Program-made: the position numbers and the translations under genes
Shown: piece by piece, positions 1 to 8,744 of the stretch
Layout: each line of letters opens with the position of its first letter
Numbering within the stretch: the first letter of the stretch is position 1
The notes under the pieces: model-generated
The model's input: the letters and a program-made list of their open reading frames with translations, nothing else
Databases searched by the model: none
Told to the model about the DNA's origin: nothing
Origin: Mucilaginibacter aquariorum
GTDB taxonomy: Bacteria > Bacteroidota > Bacteroidia > Sphingobacteriales > Sphingobacteriaceae
Direction of reading: 5' to 3'
Length of the DNA stretch: 64,000 nt
Assembly: GCF_024498135.1 (NCBI RefSeq)
Contig: NZ_JANHOH010000001.1
Coordinates: forward strand, 1 to 64,000

Positions 1-690
1 CTTTGCATGGCCCCAATCGCGCTGAGCGGATAAATTGCCTACGTACAGGCAATCCTGCAGGCCTAAGCTGATCTTGGCAACGGCGCGGGTAATTTTACGG
101 GTAACAAAAGTTTCGCCGCGTATAGGGCTTTCGTGGTTAAACAATATACCGTTGCAGGCATACATTTGATATGCTTCGCGGTAGTTCACAATGATCCAGT
201 AGCCGTAAAGTTTGGCTACCGCATAGGGTGATCGTGGATAAAAAGGGGTGGTTTCGCTTTGCGGGACATGCTGCACCAAACCATAAAGTTCTGATGTAGA
301 TGCCTGGTATAAACGTGTTTTTTTGGTAAGGCCTAATAACCTAATTGCTTCCAGTATACGTAATACACCAATACCATCGGTATTAGCGGTATACTCGGGA
401 GAATCAAAACTTACCTTAACATGGCTTTGGGCGCCAAGGTTATATATTTCATCCGGCTGTATCTCCTGGATAAGCCGGGTTAAATTCATAGCATCAGTAA
501 GATCGCCATAGTGCAGATGTAATTTAACGCCGCTTTCATGCGGGTCGTGGTACAAATGGTCTATCCTGTCTGTATTAAAAGATGACGCCCGGCGTTTAAT
601 GCCGTGTACCTCGTATCCCTTTTTCAGTAAAAACTCAGCTAAATATGCGCCGTCCTGGCCAGTTATGCCCGTTATTAAAGCCTTTTTCAT
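1..690 (-). CDS. gmd: GDP-mannose 4,6-dehydratase, 3'-truncated by the window edge
   Basis: This enzyme converts GDP-mannose to GDP-4-keto-6-deoxymannose, the precursor of GDP-fucose and related deoxysugars, in the cytoplasm. The visible 230 codons start with [20 protein letters not shown], the Rossmann NAD(P)-binding GxxGxxG loop. They continue through the family blocks [16 protein letters not shown] and [13 protein letters not shown], the STSELYG active-site segment and the YAVAK (YxxxK) catalytic pair near residue 155. The C-terminal third (of about 370 residues) lies outside the window. The ATG at 690-688 is the only start before the glycine loop. It is divergent from the lipoprotein at 806 and sits at the edge of the exopolysaccharide locus, so it probably supplies a deoxysugar nucleotide for that polymer. 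The assignment is secure. Confidence 0.95.
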   Translation of the reverse strand, partial: MKKALITGITGQDGAYLAEFLLKKGYEVHGIKRRASSFNTDRIDHLYHDPHESGVKLHLHYGDLTDAMNLTRLIQEIQPDEIYNLGAQSHVKVSFDSPEYTANTDGIGVLRILEAIRLLGLTKKTRLYQASTSELYGLVQHVPQSETTPFYPRSPYAVAKLYGYWIIVNYREAYQMYACNGILFNHESPIRGETFVTRKITRAVAKISLGLQDCLYVGNLSAQRDWGHAK

Positions 691-805
691 TAACAATATT
701 ATAAGATGCAATATTATTAAATTAATTGTAAAAGCTTGTACCTTCCGGTTCGGTGCAACAAAATGGTCTATACAAACGTAAACCGGCGAGTTAATCATTG
801 ACATT

Positions 806-2086
806 ATGCAACGTACAGTCGTATTCATCGCCCTTTTATTATTCGCCAGCTGCAAAAAAAGCAATACAGATACAGAGGTACCAAAGGAGACAACCATAGC
901 GAGGGAGACGGATACCGAGGTTGAAAATATAGCAAACGGTGCCTCAACTGCACTTTCAACCTTGCCTAAGCGTGTGGCCTTCGGTACGGAGGGTGATATT
1001 TCTCAGAGCGCTCAATTTATTAAGGAAGCTGATTATCAATATCAATATTTGGCAGGTGACATTTTCTCAAATGGATGGACGACATGGAATTCACCCACAG
1101 GCGAGTTTGCCCGCGCGTTTTTAAAGCAAACCGGAAAAATGGGAAAGGTTCCGGTATTTAGTTATTACAACATCGTGCCTGCCAAAGGTCGTTACCAGGA
1201 CCCGGGCTTTAGTAACTTAACCGATCCTGAGGTAATGAATAAATACTTTGCTGACTGGAAATTTTTACTCCAGATATGTAAAGAGTATGGTAAAACTGTT
1301 ATTATCCATTACGAACCCGATCTGTTAGGTTACATGCAGATGTACAGAAACGATGCCTCCAAAAGTGTTATCATGGTCAGCAGTAGTAAAAATGCAGACG
1401 TTAAAACTTTTTCAAACGATGCTCGCGGCCTTTCACAGGCTATCGTGGCTATGCGGAATAAGTACGCGCCTAATGTGTTATTAGGCTGGCACGCTTCGCA
1501 ATGGGCTACAGGCTATGATCTGATAAAGGGTAAAGCTGACCCCGAAAAATTAGCTATGGAAACCGCTGCTTATTACAAATCATTAAACGCGCGGTTTGAC
1601 CTCATCTTTTCTGAGTTTTCTGACAGGGACGCCGGATATGATCAAATTGTAAGTGGGAAAATGAACACCCTATGGTCAGTACAAAGTAATGAAGCCAATA
1701 ATTACCTGAGTGATTTTGACCGGTTTCAACGATACCTTAAAAGATTGAACCTGGAAACAAAGCAAAAAATCATTTTATGGCAAATTCCCATTGGCAATTC
1801 TCTTACAAGGACCTGTAATAATTCACGCGGGCATTATAAAGATAATCGGGCGGAGTATTTTTTGCAGCCAGTACTTAATAATGGAAACTCAGAGAAAATA
1901 GCCCAATATGGGCAGGCCGGCGTGATCGCCTTTTTGTTTGGAAGAGGTGCAAGCGACTGCACGAGTTTTATGGATGCCCGTGGTGACGGAATAACCGGCG
2001 CTACGGAAACTGCGGATGATGATGGCGGCTACTTACGTAAGGCGATTAAAGCCTACTATCAGAATGGGCCGGTTATATTACCATAA
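806..2086 (+). CDS. secreted lipoprotein, TIM-barrel glycosidase-like, function unknown
   Basis: The 426-residue protein starts with a lipoprotein signal (hydrophobic [12 protein letters not shown], Cys16, then KKSNTDTE), so it is probably anchored in the outer membrane or periplasmic face. After a low-complexity acidic linker to about residue 50 comes a globular domain. Its spaced motifs look like beta-strand ends of a (beta/alpha)8 barrel: [36 protein letters not shown] and [10 protein letters not shown]. Acidic residues in EPD, SEFSDRD and ILWQ-type strands are usual catalytic positions in GH-A-type barrels, but I cannot assign a family. Its place between gmd and the polymer genes suggests a role in trimming or modifying the exopolysaccharide. 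The last point is inference from context. Confidence 0.7.
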   Translation: MQRTVVFIALLLFASCKKSNTDTEVPKETTIARETDTEVENIANGASTALSTLPKRVAFGTEGDISQSAQFIKEADYQYQYLAGDIFSNGWTTWNSPTGEFARAFLKQTGKMGKVPVFSYYNIVPAKGRYQDPGFSNLTDPEVMNKYFADWKFLLQICKEYGKTVIIHYEPDLLGYMQMYRNDASKSVIMVSSSKNADVKTFSNDARGLSQAIVAMRNKYAPNVLLGWHASQWATGYDLIKGKADPEKLAMETAAYYKSLNARFDLIFSEFSDRDAGYDQIVSGKMNTLWSVQSNEANNYLSDFDRFQRYLKRLNLETKQKIILWQIPIGNSLTRTCNNSRGHYKDNRAEYFLQPVLNNGNSEKIAQYGQAGVIAFLFGRGASDCTSFMDARGDGITGATETADDDGGYLRKAIKAYYQNGPVILP

Positions 2087-2089
2087 TGG

Positions 2090-2506
2090 TCAGGCAGATT
2101 GTTTACTTAAACCTACCGAAAAAATAAAGGAGAACTGCTGCGCATTTACCGGCTTTATAATATAATCGGTAATAGCTGAATGATTTTGCACCTTTACGAT
2201 ATCCGCATAATCGATAGAGGAAGTGACCATGAAAATCGGGATCCGTTTGGGTAGGCGCGGTTTAATATGTTCGAAAGCTTTAACGAACTCCCAACCATCC
2301 ATTACCGGCATGTCAATATCCAGAAAAATCACATCAGGTAACTTATCGCCGCTTGTTTGGTCTGTCAGAAAATCTATAGCATCCTTTCCGTTACCAAAAT
2401 CTACTATGTCTGAACATAATCCCTTCATTTTTACAAATTTGCGAAAAGCATATTTGTAAATTTCATCATTGTCTATGATCCAGACCGTCTGTATTGTGTT
2501 ATCCAT
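2090..2506 (-). CDS. single-domain CheY-like response regulator
   Basis: The 138-residue protein is a receiver domain and nothing else. The acidic pocket is in WIIDNDE (residues 9-15), the phospho-acceptor Asp is about residue 63 in IFLDIDMPVMDGWEF, the switch Thr is in FMVTSS, and the conserved Lys is in DYIIKPVN. There is no output domain, so it must act by protein contact or as a phosphate shuttle. It lies 45 bp downstream of the PAS histidine kinase at 2552-4006 on the same strand, so the two are probably one operon and a cognate pair. It closely resembles the receiver at 20403-20813 at the other end of the exopolysaccharide locus. Confidence 0.9.
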   Translation of the reverse strand: MDNTIQTVWIIDNDEIYKYAFRKFVKMKGLCSDIVDFGNGKDAIDFLTDQTSGDKLPDVIFLDIDMPVMDGWEFVKAFEHIKPRLPKRIPIFMVTSSIDYADIVKVQNHSAITDYIIKPVNAQQFSFIFSVGLSKQSA

Positions 2507-2551
2507 GCGTGTTTTATATACGGATACGGTATCTAAATGGTTACACCCTTA

Positions 2552-4006
2552 TTATACAAGTTTTATAATAAAGCGGGTACCTACGTTTAAAGTGCTCTCC
2601 ACGTTAATCTCTCCGCCAAGCGCTTCAATTTGATTACGGGTGATGTAAAGTCCGATCCCCTGTGCATCACTGTTTCTATGAAAGGTTTGATACAGGCCGA
2701 AAATCTTGCTCCCATATCGCTCCATGTCTATACCCAGCCCGTTATCTTCAAAAATTAAATAGCAGTGCCCGTTTTCAAATTTGCTTTCACATCTAATTAT
2801 CGCGTCACGTTCGGGATGACGATATTTTAAAGCATTTGTCAAAAGATTGTGGAAAATACTTTCGAGGTAGGCCGGTAGATACTCAACAGATCTGCACTTG
2901 CTGAAATCGTAACTGACAGTGGCATGGGCAGCCTCAATATTAGTTTGCAACGCGCCTACTATATTTTTGAAAAGTAAGTCGAATTCAATCAATGTCTTTG
3001 CGTTATCTTTTTCGGAATCTATTTTAATGATTTCGTTTAGATGTTCGATCATGGTATTTAAAGTACTACTGATCGTTTTTATATGGCCAAATACTTCGGG
3101 CCGGTCTTCATCCGTTTCCTCATGAAGATTAACCATGATCTGTAGATTCCCTATATATGATCGCAAATTATGGGAAACTATGTAGGCAAAGTTTTCTAAA
3201 CGCTTATTTTTTTGATTAACGATATTAAGCGATGACTTTAGTTTGTTTTCATTTTGCTTGCTATGGTCGATATTCTGTATGATTCCTTTTATGACAAAGC
3301 ATTTACCGTAATGATCGATGTTAGCTACAGCCTTTAATTTAACCCATATCGCATTGTTTCTGGCCGTTATCATTTTAAGGTCGAAGTCGAAGGGCCGGCA
3401 ATTTGTGATACAGGTTTGAATCGCGCTGTTTATTTGCGATTGGTTATGCGGTTCAAAAAAGCTAACTAACTGCTCTATTTCTGTAATATGCTGTTTCAGC
3501 TCAAAAATATCCAGTGCTTCGTTACTTAAATAAAGCTTGTTAGCAGCTACATCAATTTCCCACCTGCCTAAATTAACCAGTTGGTTCGTTTCGGTTACCA
3601 GCCGGTTATCCGTAGTTAGCTTGAATTGCGAAACTTTAAATTGATGGATATTGATGATCGTTCCGGTAAGTTTATCGCTATGCTTTTGGGTGTTGCTTTG
3701 AAACCACTCATAGCCGCTTTTTGTTAATAACCGTATGTACACAACATCCAACTGGTTGTGCTGCGTGTCATTTACGGATTTTAAGAAAATACTTTTATCC
3801 TCGTAATAGATCAGGTTGTCGGTAAAATTTGAGTAGGAGCATTCAATTTCCCCGGGTTCATACCCTAGGATCCTGTAAAAACCGATCGACCATCTTACTT
3901 TTTTAGTGAGATCATCCAGTTCCCATACGCCGGCGTTGGCGGTGTTAATTACTTGTGCAAGGTTAGGCGTGTCATTATCAAACAGGTAACTCTCAAATAA
4001 ACTCAT
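2552..4006 (-). CDS. PAS-domain sensor histidine kinase
   Basis: This 484-residue kinase has no obvious membrane segment, so it is probably cytoplasmic. Two PAS/PAC-like regions are seen. The first spans about residues 15-110 (AGVWELDDLTKKVRWS, FYRILGYEPGEIE). The second spans about 140-250 (LGRWEIDVAANKLYLS, then FVIKGIIQNIDHSKQN). The dimerisation helix carries the phospho-acceptor His near residue 280 in FAYIVSHNLRSY. The ATPase domain has the N box HNLLTNALKYRHPE and the G boxes DNGLGIDMERYG and GIGLYITRNQIEALGG. The HNLRS form of the H box is common in Bacteroidota PAS kinases. The downstream lone receiver (2090-2506) is the likely partner. The gene's position inside the polymer locus suggests control of exopolysaccharide or biofilm traits, which is inference. 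Confidence 0.9.
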   Translation of the reverse strand: MSLFESYLFDNDTPNLAQVINTANAGVWELDDLTKKVRWSIGFYRILGYEPGEIECSYSNFTDNLIYYEDKSIFLKSVNDTQHNQLDVVYIRLLTKSGYEWFQSNTQKHSDKLTGTIINIHQFKVSQFKLTTDNRLVTETNQLVNLGRWEIDVAANKLYLSNEALDIFELKQHITEIEQLVSFFEPHNQSQINSAIQTCITNCRPFDFDLKMITARNNAIWVKLKAVANIDHYGKCFVIKGIIQNIDHSKQNENKLKSSLNIVNQKNKRLENFAYIVSHNLRSYIGNLQIMVNLHEETDEDRPEVFGHIKTISSTLNTMIEHLNEIIKIDSEKDNAKTLIEFDLLFKNIVGALQTNIEAAHATVSYDFSKCRSVEYLPAYLESIFHNLLTNALKYRHPERDAIIRCESKFENGHCYLIFEDNGLGIDMERYGSKIFGLYQTFHRNSDAQGIGLYITRNQIEALGGEINVESTLNVGTRFIIKLV

Positions 4007-4524
4007 ATTTCATCACCATTTTATCTGCTGTCATGATTTAACAGTTTAAAAGTACAACATCCCGTTCAATCAGTATTGCATTATTCCTGTATGGAGTTAT
4101 TTTACGGTGATCGACGCTTAAATGTTTCATAGTTAAGCAACTTGCTCATAAGGTTTTTAACCGGGCTTATACTGTCAGCAAATTTATGCCTGTAAAAACA
4201 AGAAACACAATAACATTTGCAGTAAGTAACTTGTGTAATAAAAAAGTTGCTGAAGAAAACATTTATCTCGAACGGATCACTTTCTCGCATTGTGTTTAAT
4301 TTACTGGAAAAAAAATGAAATTAGTGTAACTAAATTTAATATACGTCGTACTAAGGTTCATGGAAGATTCGAAAACAATAAGTCATTCCTGGCTAAGTTC
4401 CAAATCCGGAATAATAGCGATCGTTATCATAGGTAACTTAATGGTTATTGGACTACTGGCGCTTATATATATCGTTTTGTAATATTTCAAACATCGCGTC
4501 CTTCTTATTACTTATCGTCCGCGG
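4007..4524. other. intergenic stretch between PAS kinase and sugar transferase
   Basis: This is A+T-rich sequence between two minus-strand genes. The only candidate gene I can support is the small plus-strand ORF at 4360-4482. A 62-codon minus-strand reading at 4102-4290 has no recognisable sequence and is probably chance. The promoter of the PAS kinase operon should lie here, but I could not find a convincing element. Confidence 0.4.
4360..4482 (+). CDS. possible 40-residue single-span membrane protein
   Basis: The ATG at 4360 opens a reading frame of 40 codons: a polar N-terminus (MEDSKTISHSWLSSKSG), one uninterrupted hydrophobic stretch of about 21 residues (starting IIAIVIIGNLMVIGLLAL), and a stop. 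A polar head followed by a clean transmembrane helix in so short a frame is more ordered than chance usually gives, and AAGG lies just upstream of the ATG. No family is recognised. It is opposite in strand to both neighbours. It could be real or chance. Confidence 0.35.
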   Translation: MEDSKTISHSWLSSKSGIIAIVIIGNLMVIGLLALIYIVL

Positions 4525-5934
4525 TTAGTATGCCTGCTCTTCCCCTTTAAAAATGTTTATAACGGTAAGGAAGATGATCCTTATATCAAGCATTAATGAC
4601 CAGTTCTCCATGTACCAAATGTCGTGTTCTACCCTCATTTCCATTAGTTTGGCGTCTTTCGTCTCTCCCCTGAAGCCGCTCACCTGGGCCCATCCACTGA
4701 TGCCGGGCTTTAAGAACTGACGGATCATATACTTATCTATGATAACGCGGTATTGCTCGGTATGAGATAACATATGAGGCCTTGGGCCGATAATGCTCAT
4801 ATGACCAAGCAGGACATTAAAGAACTGAGGGAACTCGTCAAGACTGGTTTTGCGCATAAAACGTCCGATAGAGGTGACCCGGTCATCGTTACGGCTTGCC
4901 TGCCTGTGCCCGTTACCATCGTTCATCCGCATACTTCTGAATTTGTAGCACCAAAAGGGGGTGTTATCACGACCGGACCTCAATTGCTTAAAAATTATGG
5001 GTCCCGGACTCTGGAGTTTTATAATAAGGGCCAAAATAGGGTATAACCAGCTCAATACAAATAGGATAACCAGGGCGCTTACAATGATATCAAACGCGCG
5101 TTTTCTGAAGCGGTTGTCTATCGACTCCAAAGGCTCATTTCGAGCAGAGAGTACCATGAAGTTACCCCGTTTATCAAACTTAAAGTCTTGTTGAAAATCG
5201 GTGAAATTTGGGACAAAGTTTAGGCGTACACAATGCTTTTCGCCTTCTGATATCAGCTCTTTAAGATCATCCATCTTATTCGTATCGACGCAAACGTATA
5301 ATTCGTTTATTCCAGAGCTGACCGCTTTTTTTAACTGTTGGGTAGAAGATGATAGTATCAATTCACCGCGCTCATTTACCATCGCGGTCTCTTCTTCTAA
5401 AAAACCTCTGAAATTTATGGTAGATTGATTAGAAAGATATTCCGCTAAATGCAGGCCGCCATTATTCATTCCGATGACCGCTACTGATTTACGTAACTCA
5501 AAATTGTCGTTCAATAAATTTTGGAAGGCGGTGCCGGTAAATCGACTGAGTATAAAGCTTAAGATGGTCAGAAAGTAGAACAGAACGAAAAAGGCTTTCG
5601 GAAAATTCAACATGTTCGTAAAAAACATGTAAGCCAGGAAAAAGCATATATGTAATGCCACGCCGCGCCAGGTCGTTTTGAATATGGCTTCGATCTTATG
5701 CAGTGTGTTCCCGGAATACATCCGGACTATACTGGTACAAATGATCCAGATCAAATTGCACACTACCACGTTATCCCTGTACATGGAAAGGTCTATAACC
5801 CGGTAGTATTTATTCGTTAAATAGAAACCAAGAAAAAAACAAAAATTTATAAGTATTAGGTCTGTCAGTATGAGGATAAATCGTAATAAGTACAAGTATC
5901 TAGATTCCATGACAATGGTCTTTGCAATTATCAT
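4525..5934 (-). CDS. undecaprenyl-phosphate sugar phosphotransferase (WcaJ/WbaP-type initiating transferase)
   Basis: The 469-residue inner-membrane enzyme transfers a sugar-1-phosphate from a nucleotide sugar to undecaprenyl phosphate, the first step of polymer assembly. The N-terminal half holds four to five hydrophobic spans (for example LILTDLILINFCFFLGFYL). A Rossmann-like CoA-binding-type domain follows (SVAVIGMNNGGLHLAEYL), then a further span and the cytoplasmic catalytic domain. That domain shows the family hallmarks: GPIIFKQLRSGRD, FWCYKFRSMR, TSLDEFPQFFNVLLG and MSIIGPRPH, ending with KPGISGWAQVSGFRG. A second ATG at 5910 (MESRYLYLL) could be the true start. It is transcribed away from the main polymer operon that begins at 7948. 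Confidence 0.93.
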   Translation of the reverse strand: MIIAKTIVMESRYLYLLRFILILTDLILINFCFFLGFYLTNKYYRVIDLSMYRDNVVVCNLIWIICTSIVRMYSGNTLHKIEAIFKTTWRGVALHICFFLAYMFFTNMLNFPKAFFVLFYFLTILSFILSRFTGTAFQNLLNDNFELRKSVAVIGMNNGGLHLAEYLSNQSTINFRGFLEEETAMVNERGELILSSSTQQLKKAVSSGINELYVCVDTNKMDDLKELISEGEKHCVRLNFVPNFTDFQQDFKFDKRGNFMVLSARNEPLESIDNRFRKRAFDIIVSALVILFVLSWLYPILALIIKLQSPGPIIFKQLRSGRDNTPFWCYKFRSMRMNDGNGHRQASRNDDRVTSIGRFMRKTSLDEFPQFFNVLLGHMSIIGPRPHMLSHTEQYRVIIDKYMIRQFLKPGISGWAQVSGFRGETKDAKLMEMRVEHDIWYMENWSLMLDIRIIFLTVINIFKGEEQAY

Positions 5935-6358
5935 ACTAAAAAAACTTTCAGCTTAAATGATGGGATTTTAAACTTCAGACGGGGAAATAAAACCCAATGT
6001 GTCTTTTTTATTCCTCAATAATCATATTATGCTGTTATGCGTAAAAGATACCGGGCAGTTCGGACCCTGCTTCCTCCTGTTCCTAATGGATAAACTAAAA
6101 TGTGAAGTACCAGACGGGAACCGTTTACTGAAAGAATTACTGCTGTGTAAGGGGGCTAACAAGCCGGAAGCGTGGTGTCTGCGGTCGGTTTTAAAATTTT
6201 AGAATAGCCCGCAGTCCCGCGGGAATTTTTTTCTACGTTGTGAGAAAAAACTTCCTACACGATAGGTCACCTGCCTTTAAACGTTAATAAGGCTTTTATT
6301 ATTAATTAAAGATTAACATTTTTTTTACAAATGGCGGCTACCGAGAAAAATATCCGCA
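5935..6358. other. intergenic stretch with a plus-strand terminator, possible small transcript
   Basis: This sequence lies between two minus-strand genes. A good intrinsic terminator at 6208-6232 points on the plus strand, where no annotated gene ends. A 67-codon plus-strand frame (5999-6202; the inner ATG at 6086 gives 38 codons) stops six bases before the stem, but its sequence is not recognisable. The region may encode a small RNA or a very small protein. Otherwise I see nothing in it. Confidence 0.35.
6208..6232 (+). terminator. intrinsic terminator, plus strand
   Basis: The stem CCCGC/GCGGG with a six-base loop is followed by AATTTTTTT. The run of T lies only on the plus-strand side; on the minus strand the tail is CTATTCT, so the terminator is directional. 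It ends a transcript that would start between about 5935 and 6150. Confidence 0.6.
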
Positions 6359-7675
6359 TTAAAACTCATAAGCACCGATATCAGGTTTGCCCTTTATTCT
6401 TTGCGTTTTTTCGAAGTCTGTGGAACTATAGCTGATAGGATTTCCATGATCAATAGCCGGACTTTTGCTCTTTAGTTTAAAATTCGCTTTGATACTATTT
6501 ACAGGGCTAACAAATAATGGGTCCTCATATATACACGAAGGACTGGTGATGCTGATCACCGCCCTTGAGGGATTGGTTATATTATAATGCAGGTTGTTTT
6601 CGTAAATAAGGTTACTGTTAGCATAATTGGAGTTCAAAATAACATTTGCATCGGATATCAATATATTATTGACGATCTTGTTATCGTCGCCCATTCCGGA
6701 AAGTATCTGGCCTGCTTTCAGCCCGCTGCTTTGAGAGTTACAGAAGGCAGTATTATTGATCATATCAACATGATCACTCTGAAAAGAGTGTATTCCCGTT
6801 CCACCATTATACCAGCATACGTTGTTCTCGATCAAAGTTCTTGAACGGTATCTGCCTAGCTTTGATCCATTCTGCCGGTTTCTGAAGTCGTCAATAATAA
6901 TTCCGTTACCGTCATTTATCTCGCATGTTTTGAACCAGGGAACAAAAGAATTATTATTATAACACTTATTTCTACGAATAAAGTTGTGGTAACCATTAGT
7001 ATGATTTGAGTTCCAGAACTGATAAAAAGCTATTCCGCTTGTCCCAAACAAGCTATACCAACAGTTGTTGTAGACCAGGTTGTCTTCTACGGTTATATAA
7101 TCTGCCTGTGTTGCACCAATGCCGCCGCCGCCGCAATCATGCACGCTGTTGCCGGCAATAATTATATGATGGGAATGTTTGCCGTTTTTTCCTTCAATCG
7201 TTAAGCCGTTTCCGTTAAATTGGGGGGCAAATTTGCCCTTTTTATTTTGGCAGCCACCCGGTTGCTGCAGGGCGTGTTTAAGCGTAACCTGCGCGTTGTT
7301 CCCTATTATTTCAAACCCGGATACCTTTATATAGCTGACCCCGCTTTTTATAGAGATACCCGCCCACCCGTTAAAGCGAATGACAGGGGCGTGTCCCTTG
7401 TAGTTCATGTAGATAATGTACCTGTTTTTACTTCCGCTTCTTGATATGTCCAGAACGTTACAACTGGCACAGTCGTTTGTATAGGTGCCGTTCATTACAA
7501 AAACTGTGTCGCCCGGCCTGGTAAGTTTTGCTGCGCTCTGTATGCTTTTTTTTGGTTTATCAGGGCTAACGCCTTTACTTTTATCATCTCCACGGGTAGC
7601 GTTCACATAATAGTTCCTGGCAGTGACAGCTGTAGTGTTAATGGCGAGGAATAAAAATAAACAGAAGTATCTCAT
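6359..7675 (-). CDS. secreted right-handed parallel beta-helix repeat protein
   Basis: I place the start at ATG 7675, where a signal peptide begins at once (MRYFCLFLFLAINTTAVTA). An upstream ATG at 7729 would put 18 polar/mixed residues in front. The mature start NYYVNATRGDDKSKGVSPDKP, then KSIQSAAKLTRPGDTVFVMNGTY, is the classic opening of pectate-lyase-like beta-helix proteins. Many short rungs follow, rich in Asn with N-N ladders (IIIAGNSVHDCGGGGIG, YITVEDNLVYNNC, TLIENNVCWYNGGTGIH). The last rung leads to the family ending TQRIKGKPDIGAYEF. The fold fits polysaccharide lyases, epimerases or binding proteins. Beside the export genes, it may cut or modify the polymer, but no catalytic set can be assigned by eye. 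Confidence 0.85.
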   Translation of the reverse strand: MRYFCLFLFLAINTTAVTARNYYVNATRGDDKSKGVSPDKPKKSIQSAAKLTRPGDTVFVMNGTYTNDCASCNVLDISRSGSKNRYIIYMNYKGHAPVIRFNGWAGISIKSGVSYIKVSGFEIIGNNAQVTLKHALQQPGGCQNKKGKFAPQFNGNGLTIEGKNGKHSHHIIIAGNSVHDCGGGGIGATQADYITVEDNLVYNNCWYSLFGTSGIAFYQFWNSNHTNGYHNFIRRNKCYNNNSFVPWFKTCEINDGNGIIIDDFRNRQNGSKLGRYRSRTLIENNVCWYNGGTGIHSFQSDHVDMINNTAFCNSQSSGLKAGQILSGMGDDNKIVNNILISDANVILNSNYANSNLIYENNLHYNITNPSRAVISITSPSCIYEDPLFVSPVNSIKANFKLKSKSPAIDHGNPISYSSTDFEKTQRIKGKPDIGAYEF

Positions 7676-7947
7676 CTTAATTACTAACATGCGGCCAAAT
7701 ACATCAAAGCCGGACAAACAAATAAACAACTTATAAGCAATATTATTTTATCAAGTTTAACTGAAAAGTGATTAAAAGCGACCGGCCATTTAAATAAGCT
7801 ATGGTATGCTTGGCATTAATGTTGCATACAGTCTGCCTCGGTAACAGTAATGAGTATTTTACTGTGATAAGTTAACTGCAAATTAAATTCATTCATTTTA
7901 TAAATATCGTTTAACCACTTGCTTAATTATTCCTTCAGTAAAAAATC

Positions 7948-8739
7948 ATGAGTAACACATTTATCAAACCAAAATTTTTATTGCTTTCATTTGCCTGCCT
8001 GGCAACCCTGCTGATCCAGTCGTCTTGCAACTCTTACAAAAAAATCCCGTATTTTGAAGATGTCAACATGGCCAAAGTAACCAGCGAAGATATCAGTAAT
8101 TATACTGATCTGACAATTCAGCCGCATACGCAGTTGGCCATAAGTGTTTCGAGTAAAAACCCTGAAGCCGATGCTGTTTTTAGCAACAATATTCAAAATG
8201 CGGGTGCCAATACCAGTAACTCCAATTACGGCTATACGGTTAATCAGAAAGGAGAGGTTAAACTGCCTCTGCTTGGTTTTGTAAAAGTTTCCGGTTTGAC
8301 TTCCCAGCAACTTTCAGAACAATTAGAGCATAAACTTGCGCCTTTCTTAAGCGCACCTTCGGTAACAGTTACGGTGATGAATTTCAAAGTAGCTGTAATT
8401 GGTGATGTTTTGAGACCAAATGTTTATACCAGCCCAAGCGAAAGACTAACCATCACTGAAGCTTTAGGTTTAGCCGGCGATATGAATATAACCGCGATAC
8501 GTGACCGGGTCATATTAGTGAGAGAGATCAACGCTAAAAGAGAATACATCCCTGTCGATTTGACTTCGAAGACGCTTTTTCAATCTCCTTATTTCTATCT
8601 TAAAGCCAACGATCTTATTTACGTAACGCCAGGTAAATCAAAATTATCTACCGTAAGTGATAAAGGCTATCAAAATGCCAGTTTGATCATATCGGCTTTA
8701 TCAGTTATAGCGATCACCATTTCCTTATTTAGGCGATAA
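7948..8739 (+). CDS. polysaccharide export outer-membrane lipoprotein (Wza-type)
   Basis: The 263-residue protein forms the periplasmic/outer-membrane exit of the polymer. A signal with a probable lipidated Cys27 (LATLLIQSSC) is followed by YKKIPYFEDV, typical of Bacteroidota Wza homologues. The Poly_export domain spans about residues 50-140 (LTIQPHTQLAISVSSKNPEA, NQKGEVKLPLLGFVKVSGLT), then a SLBB-like domain (VAVIGDVLRPNVYTSPSERLTITEALGLAGD). The C-terminus has a hydrophobic helix (ASLIISALSVIAITISLF) before RR; such a tail is common in this phylum. It is the first gene of the plus-strand operon, five bases upstream of the wzc-like gene. Confidence 0.93.
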   Translation: MSNTFIKPKFLLLSFACLATLLIQSSCNSYKKIPYFEDVNMAKVTSEDISNYTDLTIQPHTQLAISVSSKNPEADAVFSNNIQNAGANTSNSNYGYTVNQKGEVKLPLLGFVKVSGLTSQQLSEQLEHKLAPFLSAPSVTVTVMNFKVAVIGDVLRPNVYTSPSERLTITEALGLAGDMNITAIRDRVILVREINAKREYIPVDLTSKTLFQSPYFYLKANDLIYVTPGKSKLSTVSDKGYQNASLIISALSVIAITISLFRR

Positions 8740-8744
8740 CAATC

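Noticed and set aside
4102..4290. 62-codon minus-strand frame
   Set aside because: No recognisable sequence, unlikely composition, no start signal; probably chance in A+T-rich intergenic DNA.
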